A DNA stretch of 64,000 nucleotides, from assembly GCA_907163375.1 (NCBI GenBank), contig CAJQUW010003215.1:42936-106935 (forward strand), read 5' to 3'. The notes beneath the pieces are model-generated. The model worked only from the letters and a program-made list of their open reading frames with translations, was not told where the DNA came from and did no database searches. The translations under genes were made by a program, and so were the position numbers. Numbering within the stretch: position 1 is the stretch's first letter; the number at the start of each line of letters is the position of its first letter. The DNA is from Prostheceraeus crozeri (lineage: Eukaryota > Platyhelminthes > Polycladida > Euryleptidae). Below are positions 42,453 to 51,337 of the stretch, in pieces.

Positions 42453-42872
42453 TCAAGGTTCACCCTCTACAGCTATGTTAGCAATTTTATTTTTTGTTTC
42501 ATCTGAAAGTTTTTTTAATTTTTTTAGTTCTTCAGAATCATTCCTAAGTTTACGAATAGCTTCTAGTTGTTTTAATTCGTTTTGAGACTTAACAGCATTT
42601 GATATTGCACTAGCTGTACTACCTATAGCAGCTGCTCCTTTTGCAGCAGATGTAATCAAATCTTTATTATTTTTAATTAAGTTAACGATACTACCAATAC
42701 CAGAAAAGATGCCATCTCCTTCTTTTTGGACGGCACCTGCGGTGCCTAGGAACTTTTGTGTTCCGACAGTTTCTACACTATCATAATGGTACACAGGTTT
42801 CATAGATGGTTCATGAGCAATTTTATTATTTGATGCAAAATGTTTAAGATTGTGTTTATAAATTATAGGCAT
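42453..42872 (-). CDS. small virion-type protein with amphipathic segment
   Basis: 139 aa. The middle has GDGIFSGIGSIVNLIKNN and an Ala/Gly-rich stretch SAAKGAAAIGSTASAISNAV, followed by a charged coiled helix (KLRNDSEELKKLKKLSDETKN). The build resembles the adenovirus pVI-like, membrane-active proteins proposed for Polintons, but that is inference. A GC mini-hairpin (GGCACC-TGC-GGTGCC, 42732-42746) lies in frame and encodes LGTAG. It is on the same strand as, and between, the capsid and fibre-like genes. Confidence 0.6.
   Translation of the reverse strand: MPIIYKHNLKHFASNNKIAHEPSMKPVYHYDSVETVGTQKFLGTAGAVQKEGDGIFSGIGSIVNLIKNNKDLITSAAKGAAAIGSTASAISNAVKSQNELKQLEAIRKLRNDSEELKKLKKLSDETKNKIANIAVEGEP
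42732..42746. repeat. GC mini-hairpin inside a coding frame
   Basis: GGCACC-TGC-GGTGCC, 6-bp stem with a three-base loop, 15 bp long, so it keeps the frame. Confidence 0.85.
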
Positions 42873-42914
42873 TTTTTAGGATTAAATTTGACTTTTGGGA
42901 AAAATATCTACGTG

Positions 42915-43802
42915 TTAAGATTTACGTTTGTGAATGGACAACAACTTCGAGATAACTTTATTAATTGCCTGTTGCACTTTATCTATTGCGTCAAGCAGCG
43001 TGTGATGTACTTTAATTTCTCTTCTATTAACTTGCATTTTCTGCTGATTAATCTTCAACGCCGTTTTAAGAGCATTTAACTTAATTTTAAGAACATCTAA
43101 TTGTCTTTTAACAGCATCTAACTGTTCTTTATTTTCTTTAGAGTTTTCTTGTAAATTTTTCTTTAATTCATTTTCTAAATTGATTTTAAGAGTTTTCATT
43201 TTATCAACTTTTTCATTAAGTGAGTTTACTTCATTTATTATTCTATTCATCTTTTTCATTTGTTGAGTAATTTTAGAACTCAATTCATCAACACTTTTTT
43301 GGAATGTAGTTTGTAACTGCTTTAAATTTTTTTTAATTCTTTCAGGTAGTTTTTCTATTTCATCTTCTAATTGTTCTTTTAACATTTTTATCTGATGTTT
43401 ATTTTTAATGACTGCAGATTTTAAATTTATAGAAAGTAATATTAAAATTTTTGATTGTTCAGAAATCTTTTTAAAAAGTTTTGCTATATCTGCTTCTAGC
43501 TCTCTATCCTTTTTATCAAGTTTTAATAATTTTTCGTTTAATGATTTGTCATTAAGTTTAAGCAACTTCAATTCATTCATCAGTGGAACCAAAACATCGT
43601 TTATATATTTTTCTTTTAAGTCATTGATTTGTGCATCAACATATTGTTTATTTGTTAACTCTGTATTTTGTTGTGGAAGAATAGAAAGATGCAATGGACC
43701 AGATAAAACGTCTCCAGTTTTCATAATATAATTTTCTATCTCTATTTCTAATTCACGATTATTCGGGATATATGCACCTCCACCAACATTTGGTAACATC
43801 AT
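42915..43802 (-). CDS. coiled-coil fibre-like protein of the Polinton
   Basis: 295 aa. Residues about 27-58 read MKTGDVLSGPLHL ... TNKQYVDAQI. This is the motif known from phage tail-fibre proteins (MxGxLxMx ... TNKxYVDxxI) at the junction to a trimeric shaft. The rest (60-260) is a long heptad-like coiled coil rich in Lys, Leu, Glu and Asn, with a basic end (KLLSIHKRKS). A Gly-rich start (LPNVGGGAYIP) could anchor to the capsid. The likely role is a virion fibre or spike. The tail-fibre motif is seen; its role here is inference. The gene is divergent from the acidic protein gene at 43878, with a 75-bp shared AT-rich spacer. Confidence 0.65.
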   Translation of the reverse strand: MMLPNVGGGAYIPNNRELEIEIENYIMKTGDVLSGPLHLSILPQQNTELTNKQYVDAQINDLKEKYINDVLVPLMNELKLLKLNDKSLNEKLLKLDKKDRELEADIAKLFKKISEQSKILILLSINLKSAVIKNKHQIKMLKEQLEDEIEKLPERIKKNLKQLQTTFQKSVDELSSKITQQMKKMNRIINEVNSLNEKVDKMKTLKINLENELKKNLQENSKENKEQLDAVKRQLDVLKIKLNALKTALKINQQKMQVNRREIKVHHTLLDAIDKVQQAINKVISKLLSIHKRKS

Positions 43803-43877
43803 TTTTTAACAATAAAAAAATAAAATTTTTTCTAATAAAAATAAAAAAATAAAATTTTTTCTAATAAAAATAAAAAA

Positions 43878-45215
43878 ATGGAAACCCCAAATTTAAAAAA
43901 ATTATATTCGTCCGCATCATCCTGTTCTTCTTATTCGACGAGATCAACGGGATTTGAAAATAAATGTTTTGATAATAATAATAATAATACTATTACAAAT
44001 CCATGTATAGATGTTAATATTTTATTTCAATTACAAGCCGAAATATTTAGAGAACAGACTAAAGGTTTACCTTCTATAGAAACCAATTATTGTATTTTTC
44101 CAGGTGATCCATTTATTAAATTTATGGAGATTGTTAGTAAATATAATGATGTAGCTTATGTGGAATTAAATAAAGAAAATATGGTTATAATAGGTCATAA
44201 TAATGTTTATGGTTTTATTAGAGCAGTTTTACCAATTAGTAATACTGATTGGATAGAAACTAAAATTATTAATTATATCAATATTAAAGAATTAGTTAAA
44301 AAATTAAAATCTTTTTCGAAAGAAAAAATTAGATTATTTGTTGACGAACAAAATCAATATAACATTCACATAGAGAGTAAAAAACATAATGAAGAATTAT
44401 TATGTCAAGTTTATTATAGAGACACAATTTATAAACAAGAAACATTAGAAATGCCCCAAAGATATGATGACGATACGTATATAGGATTATATTCCAACTT
44501 AAATATTAATTTATTAAAATCTTACATAAATGGCTTAGCTCAACAAGAGAAAATATATATGTGGACAACACCTTATACTATTAACAATGACCATAATCAT
44601 AATCATAATCATAATAAACGAACCGAAGGTTCTAGGGCTTTGCCCGATCTTAAAGAATCTTATGATAATAATGATAATAATATAGATGATAATAATGATG
44701 ATTCTGAAACATCTGAAAATGGTGTAAATGGTAAAAAAGATTATAAAAATATTAGTAATTATAAAAATTTATCTAAATTTCATTTTCTTACAATTGAAAA
44801 TAATAATGATGGTATAGTTGAAGATACTGTTAGACAACTATGTGTCGGGTCTACAAAATTTAAATTAGGATTTACATCTAATCAATTTAAAATTTTATCA
44901 TCTTTAACAAAAACTAAAAGTGATTCAGATTATGGTGGTGTTATTAAATTTTCCAAAAGAGATCAAAGACCAATATTTTTCTCTATTATATTATTATCAG
45001 ATAAAAGATGTAATTTAGAGTTAGATATTCCAATAAGAGAATGGTATCCTATCATGGAAGGGCATCCTATACCAAAAAGTGTAATTTATGATGATGAAGA
45101 AACAATTTATGATGATGATGAAGAAACAATTTATGATGATGATGATGATGAATCAATAGTTAGTGAAAAAAAATTTAAATTATCTTTTGATAAAACATTA
45201 TATGATGAAACTTAA
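43878..45215 (+). CDS. unknown acidic 445-aa protein of the Polinton
   Basis: This is the only long plus-strand gene in the right two thirds of the element. It has an Asn/Ser-rich N-terminus, a structured region at about 50-250 (FMEIVSKYNDVAYVELNKENMVIIG, INIKELVKKLKSF), a low-complexity His/Asn/Asp insert (about 235-295), a second structured region (GSTKFKLGFTSNQFKILSSL, NLELDIPI), and an Asp/Glu tail with three YDDDEETI-like repeats. The pairing of beta-rich blocks faintly recalls a sliding-clamp protein next to a polymerase, but no motif proves it. It stands beside the polymerase gene, tail to tail. Two GC mini-hairpins (44620-44632, 44635-44645) lie in frame. Confidence 0.65.
   Translation: METPNLKKLYSSASSCSSYSTRSTGFENKCFDNNNNNTITNPCIDVNILFQLQAEIFREQTKGLPSIETNYCIFPGDPFIKFMEIVSKYNDVAYVELNKENMVIIGHNNVYGFIRAVLPISNTDWIETKIINYINIKELVKKLKSFSKEKIRLFVDEQNQYNIHIESKKHNEELLCQVYYRDTIYKQETLEMPQRYDDDTYIGLYSNLNINLLKSYINGLAQQEKIYMWTTPYTINNDHNHNHNHNKRTEGSRALPDLKESYDNNDNNIDDNNDDSETSENGVNGKKDYKNISNYKNLSKFHFLTIENNNDGIVEDTVRQLCVGSTKFKLGFTSNQFKILSSLTKTKSDSDYGGVIKFSKRDQRPIFFSIILLSDKRCNLELDIPIREWYPIMEGHPIPKSVIYDDEETIYDDDEETIYDDDDDESIVSEKKFKLSFDKTLYDET
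44620..44645. repeat. two adjacent GC mini-hairpins inside a coding frame
   Basis: GAACC-GAA-GGTTC (44620-44632) and GGGC-TTT-GCCC (44635-44645). Together they code for TEGSRALPD in the low-complexity insert of the acidic protein. Confidence 0.85.
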
Positions 45216-45458
45216 TAAGATAAAACTTAATAGAAAATACCAAAATATTCGATAAATATATTTTCATATGTAATAAAATTTTTAGATGTAATAAGTTTTT
45301 AGATGTAATAAGTTTTTAGATGTAATAAGTTTTTAGATGTAATAAGTTTTTAGATGTCATAAGTTTATAGATGTAATAAATTTTTTAGATGGAATAAGTT
45401 TTTAGATGTTATAAATTTTTTAGATGTTATAAATTTTTTAGATGTTATAAAAAAATTA
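45216..45458. repeat. AGATGTAATAAGTTTTT tandem repeat between converging genes
   Basis: About eight to ten units of 17-18 bp (TAGATGTAATAAGTTTTT) fill the spacer between the 3' ends of the acidic gene and the polymerase gene. Confidence 0.9.
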
Positions 45459-48400
45459 TTATTCCCACGTGTCATCATCATCACTTAAATTACTCTCACA
45501 GATGATTGTTTGAAATATTTCAGCTTGAATATCTTCTCCGTTATAAGGTAACATAATTTCATTTTCATCAGGTGCTTGACGTTTAAGAATATTTATTTGA
45601 CCAGAAAATTTTTTTTCTTCAGTATTATTATTTTTATCAGGAATACTAATTCCAGTTTCTAAAGATCTTTTCCATGGTTTATTAACTGTAGTCGATAATG
45701 TTTTCCCCGAATATAATTTTAGAAAATCTTCTACTTTTACTTTATCTTGTGAATATCCTTTGAATGTTTTCTTTTCACTAAGTCTCCCTTGTTCATCTAC
45801 AGTAATACAGTATTTTACTTTAGGTGCAATAAACATTGCAAAAATAATTCCACCATTTCCATAATCATTTTTCCCTTGACACAATTCTCCACCAACATAT
45901 CCAGCAGCATCTAATTTATTAAAGAGCTCATTGGAAATATATATTGAATCAGTATCTGTATAATGAATGTATTTTTCTTTGAAACCATTAATTTCTAAAA
46001 TAAAGTTATTCATGATTCTTCTAGAGTGAGAAAGAATGAAAGAACCTAAGTGTGATGGCATGAATGACGTCTTCCCATCTTTTACAATATTAGTTTTGAG
46101 AAATTCATCATCTTCCATTTCTACTTTCGCTAAATATTGTTCATCATTTAATTTTTCATAATCTTTTACTTCTTGAGTGAAATTTTTTCTCAATGTATTC
46201 TCATTCCATAAATGATATTTAGTGGTTATATCTTTTTGCACAGTTTTGCCATATAGCGAATTCATCAATAATTTAATTAACTCATCACCTACAGTATTTC
46301 CTTCTGTTTTATATCTTTTTCTCAAATTAAAAAGTTTTTCAATATAATTTCGAAATGGTGAAACTTGATAATTTTTTTCATAAATTATACCATCAGTAAT
46401 ATGTAAGATTTTCCCCCCACATCTAACAATTTCTTGTATGTCAACAGAAGTTAATACATCATAACATATACCATTTCTAAACCTGATTACTTTTACATGA
46501 GAATTATTATTTTGATTTTTAACTTTATCTTTAATAGGAACTGGTTGGAAAAACATATCATTCGGATATTGAAACACAACAGAGAATATTCCAGTTTTAG
46601 GTCTAAATGTTTGAGTATTAAATTTATATACTATTTCCCGCTCTTCTTCTTGACGAAATTTTCCAGCTGATTCAGCTTTAGGGTATTCTGAATTTTCATC
46701 ATACATAGCTGATGGATATAAAGATGTTGCATCAAAAGCCATTAGAAATTCATTTTTTTGTTCAAGTAGTTGATTTGAAATTTTCTTACAAATTTCAGTT
46801 TTATCTCCTAAATCTCGATACTGTTTCATTAAATCTATTAAATTATTTCCCGGGGACAAAGTCCCACCAGCGTAGCGACCAAGGGACAAAGTCCCCCCAG
46901 CGCAGCGACCAAGGGACAAAGTCCCCCCAGCGCAGCGACCAGGTAAATACTGTTTTAATATTGGTAACAAGATGCTACAAAATGGCGATATGTATTTTCT
47001 TATATTTGCTGAAACTCTTCCACCTTTAACAGATTTTCTAATATAATTTCTAGCCCATAAATCTATATGAGAATGAATATTTATATTGTCATTTTGTACG
47101 CTTTTCATCCAACCGTTAAATGTTAAAGCAGAGGATGTCAAATTAGTAGTTATATCTTCACCAACTAAATCTCGCATAACATTATTATATTTGTAGATAC
47201 AAAAAGCTAAAGAAAGAATATCGTTAACTAAATATGGTCTCCATTCATTTTCTTTTTCTTTATAATTTTCATGTGTTATGTCTCCAATTTCATAATTTAA
47301 TTTACACACATTCGTAGGAATTTTAAAATTCTCACACCATTTAGAAAGACTTGTTTTTACATGTTGATAACTACATTTCATTATAATAGTTTGAAGTGCT
47401 AATTTACCTGAAGGTGAATCTTTTTTCATATTGTTTTTAAATCTAAAAGATTTTTGAATGTATCTACTAACACATTCAGTTGTATAAGGATTTTGTAATG
47501 AAGCAGTCAATATTCCTCTTGAAGTTTTAAGAGGCGGTTTAGATAATTTAAAATTAGCTTTTATCGGAAAATAGGAATCAAAACCTGATGAATTGTGAGC
47601 TATTAAAGTTACTCTAGAATAATTAAATTTTCCAAGAGTTTTAAAAAATTGATGGATCGGACATACGTCCTCTGGGTTTCCCCCGATCGAACATTCATCA
47701 TCCTCAGTTCTCGTAAATATTTTCACACAATTTTGAAGTTTATTAAATTCTAATTCAGTTAAATTATTATACTCATTAATCTGTTTTTTAAGTTTTTTAA
47801 TTTCATCTTCATCTTTTGATCGTTTAATTTTAATCATATCACTTAACAAACGTGTTTCTAATTCTTTCAATCTTTGTTTCGGTAAACAACATATAAATTT
47901 ATTAAAATTAATAGCTCCTACAGCGTAAGGAATAGGATGAGCTGTTGAACAGTTAGGATCGGGAAAAGTTTCGAGATCCCAAATATATGTTGAACCATAG
48001 TCAATTTTTTTCTTTGTTATGATTTTATATGGACGCGTTGTTAGATTTTCATCAGTAACTGTTTTATATATGGGTTTGAAATTATTTTCAATTTCTCTAA
48101 TAGCTTTTAATTTATGAGATTTATTAATTAAACAATAGTGACCAATTGTTGAACCTGCGTGAAAATAATTGTAATAAACATAATTATGAAACGTTTCAAT
48201 TCCTCTAGGATTTAAATGACGATTGGCAGGACTATAATATTGAACACATTCTCCAAAATATTTATTGAATTGAGAAAATTTGCAGTTTGACATTACTCCT
48301 GTTCTAGATGTGGCTTTCTCTTTATATAAAAAATTATTAAACATTTCTTTCATCATTTCTCCTTGTTGTTCATTAAAACCTCGTAAAACATTATAACATT

Positions 48401-49025
48401 TAATAAAACAAAAATCTTCAGAAGGAATATAACAATATTCACCGAAATATTCTTTGATTCTATATTTCATATTAATCCCTGCCCCTCTATGCGATCTTTG
48501 TACTAACTTCATTCCAAAATCTTCATATTTAATATTACCTGTAAAAATCCATTCGTTAGCATCGGATTTCTCATCCAGATTCGAAAACCATGTTTCAAAT
48601 GATTTTTTATTATAGAAGGTTACGTAAAAATTTTGAATTATATTTTCCTGATCTTTAATAACTTTTCCAAGTAAATTAATAATTTTACCATTTGCTAAAA
48701 GTTTCCGCATATCATTTACTACATTAATAAAAGATACATTTTCATATTTAATTTCATTTGGATTAAATAAATTACATAAATCATCACCAAGTTCATCCTT
48801 AATTCTATCATCAAAAAAGATATCAGTAATAGGGGTTTCTAATATTTCTTTTGTTCCGCGTTTCTGTTTTTTAGTATTACGTCTAATACTACGCCTAGTA
48901 CGTTTCTGTTTTTTAATACGTTTACTGCGTTTACTATGTTTAATTTGTGCATCAAACTCAGCAATTTGTTTCTTGATTAATTCATCAATCCTAGACGTTT
49001 GTCCGAGAGACATTTCACGATTCAT
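45459..49025 (-). CDS. POLB: Polinton protein-primed family B DNA polymerase
   Basis: 1188 aa, normal for the family. A very basic N-terminus (about 30-57) comes first. Exonuclease motifs: I WDLETFPD (349-356), II HNSSGFDSYF (477-486), III YLVNDILSL (598-606). Polymerase motifs: A DATSLYPSAM (765-774), B LLMNSLYGK (919-927), C YTDTDSIY (1022-1029). A GRCAGGTLSL unit is repeated three times at about 697-726, between exonuclease and polymerase. At DNA level it is a 30-bp repeat with GGGAC-AAA-GTCCC hairpins (46853-46925). The enzyme copies the linear element from a protein primer bound at the TIRs. It looks whole. The basic start may hold the terminal-protein function, but that is inference. 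Confidence 0.95.
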   Translation of the reverse strand: MNREMSLGQTSRIDELIKKQIAEFDAQIKHSKRSKRIKKQKRTRRSIRRNTKKQKRGTKEILETPITDIFFDDRIKDELGDDLCNLFNPNEIKYENVSFINVVNDMRKLLANGKIINLLGKVIKDQENIIQNFYVTFYNKKSFETWFSNLDEKSDANEWIFTGNIKYEDFGMKLVQRSHRGAGINMKYRIKEYFGEYCYIPSEDFCFIKCYNVLRGFNEQQGEMMKEMFNNFLYKEKATSRTGVMSNCKFSQFNKYFGECVQYYSPANRHLNPRGIETFHNYVYYNYFHAGSTIGHYCLINKSHKLKAIREIENNFKPIYKTVTDENLTTRPYKIITKKKIDYGSTYIWDLETFPDPNCSTAHPIPYAVGAINFNKFICCLPKQRLKELETRLLSDMIKIKRSKDEDEIKKLKKQINEYNNLTELEFNKLQNCVKIFTRTEDDECSIGGNPEDVCPIHQFFKTLGKFNYSRVTLIAHNSSGFDSYFPIKANFKLSKPPLKTSRGILTASLQNPYTTECVSRYIQKSFRFKNNMKKDSPSGKLALQTIIMKCSYQHVKTSLSKWCENFKIPTNVCKLNYEIGDITHENYKEKENEWRPYLVNDILSLAFCIYKYNNVMRDLVGEDITTNLTSSALTFNGWMKSVQNDNINIHSHIDLWARNYIRKSVKGGRVSANIRKYISPFCSILLPILKQYLPGRCAGGTLSLGRCAGGTLSLGRYAGGTLSPGNNLIDLMKQYRDLGDKTEICKKISNQLLEQKNEFLMAFDATSLYPSAMYDENSEYPKAESAGKFRQEEEREIVYKFNTQTFRPKTGIFSVVFQYPNDMFFQPVPIKDKVKNQNNNSHVKVIRFRNGICYDVLTSVDIQEIVRCGGKILHITDGIIYEKNYQVSPFRNYIEKLFNLRKRYKTEGNTVGDELIKLLMNSLYGKTVQKDITTKYHLWNENTLRKNFTQEVKDYEKLNDEQYLAKVEMEDDEFLKTNIVKDGKTSFMPSHLGSFILSHSRRIMNNFILEINGFKEKYIHYTDTDSIYISNELFNKLDAAGYVGGELCQGKNDYGNGGIIFAMFIAPKVKYCITVDEQGRLSEKKTFKGYSQDKVKVEDFLKLYSGKTLSTTVNKPWKRSLETGISIPDKNNNTEEKKFSGQINILKRQAPDENEIMLPYNGEDIQAEIFQTIICESNLSDDDDTWE
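46853..46940. repeat. 30-bp GC-rich hairpin repeat inside the polymerase gene, three copies
   Basis: GGGAC-AAA-GTCCC at 46853, 46883 and 46913, each followed by CCAGCGCAGCGACC or a close variant. It stays in frame and adds a Gly/Leu-rich linker. It is GC-rich in an AT-rich gene. Confidence 0.9.
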
Positions 49026-49049
49026 ATTTTTTAAAAGAAAAAATGAATT

Positions 49050-49379
49050 TTACATAGAACCTCGGTTCCGTTTTTGCATATACACAGGAATATGTAATTG
49101 ATGTAATGTTTCTAATTCATGTGCTGTTAAATGTTCTTTCTTAACCAACCACCATAAATTATTATACGCCAAAAATACTCGGAAACTTCTTAAACAAAGT
49201 GGAAAGTCTTTTGTTTTAACACACGGTTGAATACCATGTTTTGTTTTATAATCTGTAACGAGCGCTACGTATTTATGATGATAATAAAATCTAACTTCTT
49301 TCTTCGAATTTACAGGATTTGTAGGATGACGATAATCTTTTAAAACTGGTACATGCTCTATCTTATAATCATTCAACAT
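49050..49379 (-). CDS. unknown 109-aa protein of the Polinton
   Basis: A small basic protein: MLNDYKIEHVPVLKDYRHP, FYYHHKYVALVTDYKTKHGIQPCVKTKDFPLC, LRSFRVFLAYNNLWWLVKKEHLTAHELETLHQLHI. It is rich in His, Tyr and Lys with no membrane segment. It lies between polymerase and ATPase on the same strand. The A-rich ATG context matches its neighbours, which supports it as a real gene. A GAACC-TC-GGTTC hairpin overlaps its 3' end (49058-49069). I recognise no family. Confidence 0.55.
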   Translation of the reverse strand: MLNDYKIEHVPVLKDYRHPTNPVNSKKEVRFYYHHKYVALVTDYKTKHGIQPCVKTKDFPLCLRSFRVFLAYNNLWWLVKKEHLTAHELETLHQLHIPVYMQKRNRGSM

Positions 49380-49429
49380 ATTTTTTTTTTATTTTTATTA
49401 ACAAAAAATTTATAAGAAAAAATTGTTCG

Positions 49430-49456
49430 GTCACTCCGTTCGGTCACTCCGTTCGA
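49430..49456. repeat. GTTCGGTCACTCC short tandem repeat
   Basis: CGGTCACTCCGTT repeated about three times just past the ATPase stop codon. It is a GC-rich gene-end marker like those at other junctions. Confidence 0.75.
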
Positions 49457-50224
49457 TCACTCCTCGAAAATATTTTCTATAACTCTTTCATGAATTTTTT
49501 TATCAATATTAATTGTAATAAATCCATAATCTTTTGACCAAGCATTGTTACACGATTGTTTAAATTCATCTTTATTTCTTACACATAAATCTCTTAACAA
49601 ATCACTTAAGTTTCTTGCATTTATTTCAAATAGTATAAATATATTTGCATTCTTTCTAATAACACTTCCGTCTAATGAATACATACTTTGTGTTAAATAA
49701 AATACACTACAGTTATTATGTCTACCTCTTGTGAAATAATTTCTCTGAACTGACTGATTTCTATCATTAACACAATCATCAAAAATTACACAATGTTTCA
49801 TTGTTTTATCTAGTTTACTAGGATCTTGCATATTACCACTATCATCTATTAGTTGTATCTTTATATGGTTATTTTTATTAGATTCTACTAACTGATTATT
49901 TTTTGCTGCTTCTTCACACCACGAACTTATTTCTTCTTCATCTTCAGATTTTTCATATTCTTTGAATAATGAAGCAATTGCTGTTTTTTTAAGATTATTT
50001 TCAAATCCATATTTTAAAAATTGATAGACGGGTTGTTCTGCCGTTGTTGTATAAATTATAAGATTGTTATAATCCAAAAAATTTGGAGTCGTTAAAATTT
50101 TAAATAATAGATATGTTTTTCCACATCCTGATCTTCCACAAATAACTGACAAAACTTTATTAGATAAATTTGGATGATGATTAAATTTAAGTTTTTTTTT
50201 ATTTAATGGAGGTAGTTCACTCAT
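49457..50224 (-). CDS. ATP: Polinton genome-packaging ATPase (FtsK/A32-like)
   Basis: 255 aa. Walker A GRSGCGKT at 30-37 and Walker B VIFDD at 146-150, followed by a TQS motif at 178-180 that fits the sensor region of A32-type ATPases. The N-terminus (PPLNKKKLKFNHHPNL) is short, as in other Polintons. The protein is expected to pump the element's DNA into capsids, the usual role of this family in viruses with double jelly-roll capsids. It stands between the small 109-aa gene and the minor capsid gene on the same strand. The ATG context is TTATTAAAAAATG. Confidence 0.9.
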   Translation of the reverse strand: MSELPPLNKKKLKFNHHPNLSNKVLSVICGRSGCGKTYLLFKILTTPNFLDYNNLIIYTTTAEQPVYQFLKYGFENNLKKTAIASLFKEYEKSEDEEEISSWCEEAAKNNQLVESNKNNHIKIQLIDDSGNMQDPSKLDKTMKHCVIFDDCVNDRNQSVQRNYFTRGRHNNCSVFYLTQSMYSLDGSVIRKNANIFILFEINARNLSDLLRDLCVRNKDEFKQSCNNAWSKDYGFITINIDKKIHERVIENIFEE

Positions 50225-50304
50225 TTTTTAATAAAAAAATTTATTTTTATTTTTTTTATTTTTTGTTTCTAAAGAAGAAGAAAATTAAACTTCTCTAGCT
50301 TCGC

Positions 50305-50395
50305 GTGGGAGTTCATACCTCTCGAACGGGAGTTCATACCTCTCGAACGGGAGTTCATACCTCTCGAACGGGAGTTTATACCTCCCGAACCAAAA
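50305..50395. repeat. 21-bp tandem repeat between ATPase and minor capsid genes
   Basis: GGGAGTTCATACCTCTCGAAC is repeated four times. The last unit (GGGAG ... CTCCC) reaches into the end of the minor capsid gene. A plus-strand frame with repeated TGVHTSR is only the repeat translated. Confidence 0.9.
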
Positions 50396-51164
50396 GATCT
50401 ATCATAATCTCTTCACCTCCAAAATTTATTTCTTGTCCTTTTTCATCAGTGATTCTAATGTTAATGTTGTTAATAGTTTTTCTTGTAATAGGAAAATATA
50501 TTAATGTTTGTGGAAATACATTTAATCTATAATCAATGGGTACAGTAAAAGCTGGAAAACTGAATATTAAATTTGATAATTTACCATTTATATATCCTCC
50601 TTCAATAATGTCACAATGTACAACAATTGAATTTATTTCAGTTATTTTTGGAATCTTCTCACCTAAATGATAACCTTGACTATAAGTTTGTTTATTAAAT
50701 CCTAATAGCTTTGACAATGATCTATCATGATTAAAATCAACTTGATGATTTTCGTCTAAAGTAAGAGAAAATTTATTAACTGCCGGTTCAACTGCAAAAT
50801 GTAATTGTTTCTTATCTTTAAATGATATACCTAAATGTCTCTTAATTTCATTTGATATTGTTTCAACTTCGTAAGAACCAGGAAGAAAAGTTAATATTTT
50901 CCACGTTTTGCCTTTATCAGTAGAATATCTAAATTGATCATTCACATCTTTGATAACGTTTTGAATAGTGTTAAATGTAGAGAAACTAGTCAATGCAATT
51001 TGATAATTTTTATTTTGTTCTAAATGTAGAATGGGTTCTAAATTACAAGTGTGTGATGAAGTAGTTGTTATAATTTTTAACGTCGTACTAAATTTTGATG
51101 AACCCAAAATCTCTGTCAATTTTTCTAAATGATCATTAATTTTGTCTAAATCTGCTGAACACAT
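50376..51164 (-). CDS. mCP: Polinton minor capsid (penton) protein
   Basis: 262 aa. The pattern is that of the single jelly-roll penton protein of Polintons. An N-terminal helix (DLDKINDHLEKLTEIL) comes first, then a strand block with the typical opening YQIALTSFSTFNTIQNV and FRYSTDKGKTWKILTFLPGSYEVETISNEIKRHL. GFNKQTYSQGYHLGEKIP and a late HCDIIEGGYINGKLSNLIFSF block follow, with a final NIRITDEKGQEINFGGEEIMIDLLV. It would form the capsid vertices. The neighbouring packaging ATPase and unknown genes are on the same strand. This is pattern memory without a search. Confidence 0.8.
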   Translation of the reverse strand: MCSADLDKINDHLEKLTEILGSSKFSTTLKIITTTSSHTCNLEPILHLEQNKNYQIALTSFSTFNTIQNVIKDVNDQFRYSTDKGKTWKILTFLPGSYEVETISNEIKRHLGISFKDKKQLHFAVEPAVNKFSLTLDENHQVDFNHDRSLSKLLGFNKQTYSQGYHLGEKIPKITEINSIVVHCDIIEGGYINGKLSNLIFSFPAFTVPIDYRLNVFPQTLIYFPITRKTINNINIRITDEKGQEINFGGEEIMIDLLVREV

Positions 51165-51305
51165 TTTTAAACTAAAAAATTAAATAAATATTATAGATAA
51201 AAATCGTAGATAAAAATCATAGATAAAAATCATAGATAAAAATCATAGATAAAAATCATAGATAAAAATCATAGATAAAAATTAGAAACAACATATTTCA
51301 GCTAC

Positions 51306-51337
51306 GGGCGAAGCCCTGGAGGACATCAGAGATGTCC
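51306..51337. repeat. GC mini-hairpins at a gene end
   Basis: GGGC-GAA-GCCC (51306-51316) and GGACATC-AGA-GATGTCC (51321-51337). The latter overlaps the stop codon of the minus-strand gene at 51326. Just outside, 51190-51285 is a GATAAAAATCATA tandem repeat. Confidence 0.85.

Noticed and set aside
46712-47029. Plus-strand frame with repeated QRSDQGTKSP
   Set aside because: Antisense shadow of the GC-rich repeat inside the polymerase gene.
50305-50532. Plus-strand frame with repeated TGVHTSR
   Set aside because: It is a translated 21-bp repeat antisense to the minor capsid gene end.
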